From Lacisediminihabitans profunda (GTDB lineage: Bacteria; Actinomycetota; Actinomycetes; Actinomycetales; Microbacteriaceae): a DNA stretch of 64,000 nucleotides. The notes under the pieces are model-generated. The model saw only the letters and a list, made by a program, of their open reading frames with translations. It searched no databases and was not told the DNA's origin. Location: positions 186,001-250,000 of the forward strand of contig NZ_VRMG01000003.1 in the NCBI RefSeq assembly GCF_008040105.1, in the 5' to 3' direction. How positions within the stretch are numbered: position 1 is the stretch's first letter; every line of letters begins with the position of its first letter. The position numbers and the translations under genes were made by a program. Positions 61,187 to 64,000 of this stretch are shown piece by piece.

Positions 61187-63256
61187 GTGGTCACAGCCCT
61201 GTATCGCCGGTACCGTCCGGAAACGTTCGCCGAACTGATCGGCCAGTCCCAGGTGACCGATCCGCTGCGCACCGCGCTCAGGAACGATCGCGTGAATCAC
61301 GCCTACCTCTTCAGCGGCCCGCGCGGCTGCGGCAAGACCACCTCGGCCCGCATCCTCGCCCGCTGCCTCAACTGCGTCGAGGGCCCGACCGACACCCCGT
61401 GCGGTGTCTGCCCGAGCTGCATCGAACTGAGCCGCGACGGCGGCGGATCGATGGATGTCGTGGAGATCGACGCCGCGAGCCACAACGGCGTCGACGACGC
61501 CCGCGACCTGCGCGAGCGGGCGGTCTTCGCCCCGGCCCGCGACCGGTACAAGATCTTCATCCTCGACGAGGCGCACATGGTGACGCCGCAGGGCTTCAAC
61601 GCGCTGCTCAAGATCGTGGAGGAGCCGCCGGAGCACGTCAAGTTCATCTTCGCGACGACCGAGCCCGAGAAGGTCATCGGCACGATCCGCTCGCGCACCC
61701 ACCACTACCCGTTCCGCCTCGTTCCTCCGGCGCAGATGCTCGAGTACGTGCAGCAGCTCTCCGAGAGCGAGAAGGTGGAGGTCGAACCCGGCGTGCTGCC
61801 ACTCGTGGTGCGGGCGGGCGGCGGCTCGGTGCGCGACACGCTGTCGCTGCTCGACCAGCTCATCGCGGGTTCCGAGGGCTCATCGGTGCTCTACGAGCGG
61901 GCCGTCGCACTGCTCGGCTACACACACGGAGCGCTGCTCTCCGAGGTCGTCGACGCGCTCGGCGCCCGGGATGCCGCCGGGGCGTTCGCCGCCGTGGACC
62001 GCGTGATCCAGACCGGGCAGGACCCCCGCCGCTTCGTCGAGGACCTGCTCGAGCGACTGCGCGACCTCATCGTCGTGAGCGCCTTCTCCGGCGGCTCGGG
62101 GGCCGACGGCGTCGCCGCTGTGCTCCGGGGCATCCAGCAAGACGAACTGGACCGCATGTCGGCCCAGGCCTCCCGCTTCGGCACGGCCGAGCTCAGCCGG
62201 GCAGCGGATGTCGCCAACGCCGCCCTCACCGAGATGACCGGCGCGACCTCGCCCCGGCTGCACCTCGAGCTGATGATCGCGCGCGTGCTCATCCCCTCGA
62301 GTGACGACTCGGAACGCGGAGCCCTGGCCCGGGTCGAGCGTCTCGAGCGTCGCATCGGCGTTCAACAGGATGCGCCCCCGGCCGAGCCGCGGCAGAACGT
62401 CGCGCCGCCGACCACCGCGCCCGCGCCCCCCATCGCGCAACGGCCCCCCGTCGCGGAGGCGCCCGTCGTCGTGGAGAAGCCGACGGTCATCGACAAGCCA
62501 GTGGTCGCCGTGGAGAAGCCGGCGGTCGCCGACAAGCCGGTGATCGTGGAGAAGCCGCCGGTCGCCGAGACGCCGCCGGTCGCGGTGTCGGCTCCCGCCC
62601 CGGCCGAGGTCCCGGTCGCGCCGGAGCCCGCCGCCGAGTCCGCGGTCGCCGCCCCGGTGACCCTCCAGCACGTGCGCGACGCGTGGCCCGAGATCCTCGA
62701 GTCCGTGCAGAAGGCCAAGCTCACCGCCTGGATGGTCGTCTACACGGCCAAGCCGCTCGAGCTGCGCGCGGACAACGTGCTCACCCTGTCCTTCCCTAGC
62801 CAGAACGACGTCGAGGCGCTCAAGCAGCAGTCGGCGCCCGGCGAGGGAATCGCGGACTACCTCAAGAAGGGCATCTTCGACGTCCTCGGCATCCGCGTGA
62901 AGTTCATCGCGAAGGTCGAGACCTCGCGCGCCGCACCGGTCGAGGCGCGGGAGGCCCCGGAGCCGACCGAGCCGGACATCGAGCCCGCCTCCGGCACCAC
63001 CTGGTACACGGCCGTCGTCACCGACTCCGAGCCGGAGACGAAGCCCGTGCCGCCGGCCCCGAAGATCGTCGCCGCTCCGGTGAAGAAGGCCGAACCGGTG
63101 GCGGAGCCCGAGCCGCCGAAGAAGCGGCCCGTGGTCGCGACCACGGACGGCAAGCAGCGTTACGGCGAGTCCGTGGTGCGCGAAATCCTCGGCGCGAGCT
63201 TCATCGAGGAACAGGCCGTCACCCCTCGGGTGACCCCGCAGGCGAGGGACTTCTAG
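61187..63256 (+). CDS. dnaX: DNA polymerase III subunits gamma/tau
   Basis: Clamp-loader ATPase of the replicative polymerase. The 689-residue protein has [17 protein letters not shown] at the N-terminus, Walker [10 protein letters not shown] near residue 44, the zinc cysteines [19 protein letters not shown] (near 60-78) and Walker [11 protein letters not shown]. From about residue 400 it has a Pro/Ala-rich linker with irregular VxxKP repeats (about 423-470), then a tau-type C-terminal region. The GTG is fixed by the leaderless -10 box. recR follows at one base. Confidence 0.95.
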   Translation: MVTALYRRYRPETFAELIGQSQVTDPLRTALRNDRVNHAYLFSGPRGCGKTTSARILARCLNCVEGPTDTPCGVCPSCIELSRDGGGSMDVVEIDAASHNGVDDARDLRERAVFAPARDRYKIFILDEAHMVTPQGFNALLKIVEEPPEHVKFIFATTEPEKVIGTIRSRTHHYPFRLVPPAQMLEYVQQLSESEKVEVEPGVLPLVVRAGGGSVRDTLSLLDQLIAGSEGSSVLYERAVALLGYTHGALLSEVVDALGARDAAGAFAAVDRVIQTGQDPRRFVEDLLERLRDLIVVSAFSGGSGADGVAAVLRGIQQDELDRMSAQASRFGTAELSRAADVANAALTEMTGATSPRLHLELMIARVLIPSSDDSERGALARVERLERRIGVQQDAPPAEPRQNVAPPTTAPAPPIAQRPPVAEAPVVVEKPTVIDKPVVAVEKPAVADKPVIVEKPPVAETPPVAVSAPAPAEVPVAPEPAAESAVAAPVTLQHVRDAWPEILESVQKAKLTAWMVVYTAKPLELRADNVLTLSFPSQNDVEALKQQSAPGEGIADYLKKGIFDVLGIRVKFIAKVETSRAAPVEAREAPEPTEPDIEPASGTTWYTAVVTDSEPETKPVPPAPKIVAAPVKKAEPVAEPEPPKKRPVVATTDGKQRYGESVVREILGASFIEEQAVTPRVTPQARDF

Positions 63257-63257
63257 C

Positions 63258-63857
63258 GTGTACGACGGCATAGTCCAGGAACTGATCGACGAGCTCGGCC
63301 GCCTGCCCGGAATCGGGCCGAAGTCCGCCCAGCGCATCGCGTTCCACATCCTGCAGACCGAGACCTTCGACGTCACCCACCTCGCCGAGGTGCTCATGAC
63401 CGTGAAGGAGAAGGTGCGATTCTGCGACGTCTGTGGCAACGTCACCGAGCAGGAACTGTGCAACATCTGCCGTGACCCCCGACGCTCCGCGGCGACGATC
63501 TGCGTCGTCGAGGAGGCGAAGGATGTCGTGGCCATCGAGCGCACCCGCGAGTTCAAGGGCCTCTACCAGGTGCTCGGCGGCGCCATCAGCCCCATCGACG
63601 GCATCGGACCCGACGACCTCCGCATCCGCCAGCTCATGCAGCGACTCGCGGACGGCACCGTCACCGAGGTGATCATCGCGACCGACCCCAACCTCGAGGG
63701 CGAAGCGACGGCCACCTACCTGTCGCGAATGCTCATGCACCTCGACCTGCGGGTCACCCGGCTCGCCTCCGGGCTGCCGGTCGGGGGCGATCTCGAGTAC
63801 GCCGACGAGGTCACCCTGGGCCGGGCCTTCGAGGGCCGACGCCTCGTGGAGAACTAG
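63258..63857 (+). CDS. recR: Recombination mediator RecR
   Basis: Works with RecF/RecO to load RecA at gaps. The 199-residue protein has the N-terminal helix-hairpin-helix ([20 protein letters not shown]), the C4 zinc finger [16 protein letters not shown] (near 56-71) and the Toprim domain ([16 protein letters not shown]). Length equals the family norm. The GTG comes one base after the dnaX stop, with GAGGGA inside dnaX as its ribosome-binding site. Confidence 0.95.
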   Translation: MYDGIVQELIDELGRLPGIGPKSAQRIAFHILQTETFDVTHLAEVLMTVKEKVRFCDVCGNVTEQELCNICRDPRRSAATICVVEEAKDVVAIERTREFKGLYQVLGGAISPIDGIGPDDLRIRQLMQRLADGTVTEVIIATDPNLEGEATATYLSRMLMHLDLRVTRLASGLPVGGDLEYADEVTLGRAFEGRRLVEN

Positions 63858-63907
63858 CCGCAACGTACCGCGGCGTCACATGGCCAGCCCTTGCCCCGGG
63901 CACCATT

Positions 63908-63913
63908 TAGAAT
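63908..63913 (+). promoter_or_regulatory. Possible -10 box of the aspartokinase gene
   Basis: TAGAAT lies about 55 bases before the aspartokinase start. The -35 region is weak, so the call rests on the -10 alone. Confidence 0.4.
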
Positions 63914-63967
63914 TGAGAGTCGCGCCGGGGACGAGCAGCTCCGGCCAGGAACCCCCAGGAGAGACTC

Positions 63968-64000
63968 GTGAGCTTGATCGTACAGAAGTACGGCGGCTCT
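63968..64000 (+). CDS. lysC: Aspartokinase, N-terminal start only
   Basis: Only 11 codons lie in the window: (GTG)SLIVQKYGGS. The KYGGS motif is the nucleotide-binding start of aspartate kinases, first enzyme of lysine, threonine and methionine synthesis. AGGAGAG lies seven bases upstream of the GTG. The order recR-aspartokinase is common in actinobacteria. The rest of the gene is beyond the right edge. Confidence 0.85.
   Translation, partial: MSLIVQKYGGS

Overview
The window is high-GC chromosomal DNA from an actinobacterium, most likely a member of the Microbacteriaceae (Micrococcales). Support for this: strongly GC-biased third codon positions, many GTG and TTG starts, ATGA/GTGA-coupled operons, LacI- and ROK-type sugar regulators, and a housekeeping block at the right end (tRNA-Ser, small SRP RNA, dnaX, recR, aspartokinase start) typical of that group. 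The family assignment is inference; no rRNA is present.

From 1 to about 47.3 kb the window is mostly a plant-polysaccharide (hemicellulose/pectin) sugar island. Layout: (1) 1-3.5 kb, the end of a ChvE/MmsAB-type monosaccharide ABC importer. (2) 3.6-7.2 kb, an unrelated pair: a DUF4062-STAND-TPR protein and an 8-TM membrane protein. (3) 7.2-8.1 kb, a gene-free stretch with three ~97-bp inverted-repeat elements, a 17-bp tandem repeat and a polypurine tract. (4) 8.1-17.4 kb, arabinose: araB-araD-araA-LacI regulator, then a second ChvE/MmsAB importer. Matching palindromic operators lie before araB and before the importer. (5) 17.5-27.2 kb, an unassigned glycoside pathway: an oligosaccharide importer, a fused GMC dehydrogenase, a divergent LacI regulator, two Gfo/Idh/MocA oxidoreductases and a ThuA protein. 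(6) 27.3-39.6 kb, xylose and xyloglucan/xylan: CE7 acetyl esterase, xylB, xylA, divergent ROK regulator (XylR-like), importer, GH31 alpha-xylosidase and a second ROK regulator. (7) 39.7-47.3 kb, a Bcr/CflA-type MFS exporter, then a LacI regulator, importer and GH51 arabinofuranosidase.

From 47.3 kb onward come single or paired genes: PAP2 phosphatase; a saccharopine-dehydrogenase-like protein coupled to an OSBS/NSAR-family enolase-superfamily enzyme; a HerA-like DUF853 ATPase; tRNA-Ser(GGA); SRP RNA; pta-ackA; two small minus-strand genes; a GH36 alpha-galactosidase; dnaX-recR; and the first 11 codons of aspartokinase.

Together, the importers bring in arabinose, xylose and short hemicellulose fragments. 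The side-chain hydrolases and the esterase act inside the cell, and araBDA and xylAB feed D-xylulose 5-phosphate to the pentose phosphate pathway. Three cross-cutting signals stand out: shared operators tie each regulator to its targets; a stem-loop without a T-run follows the binding-protein gene in all four operons that begin with one; and a TANNNT box sits 6-7 nt before the start codon of nine genes, implying leaderless mRNAs.
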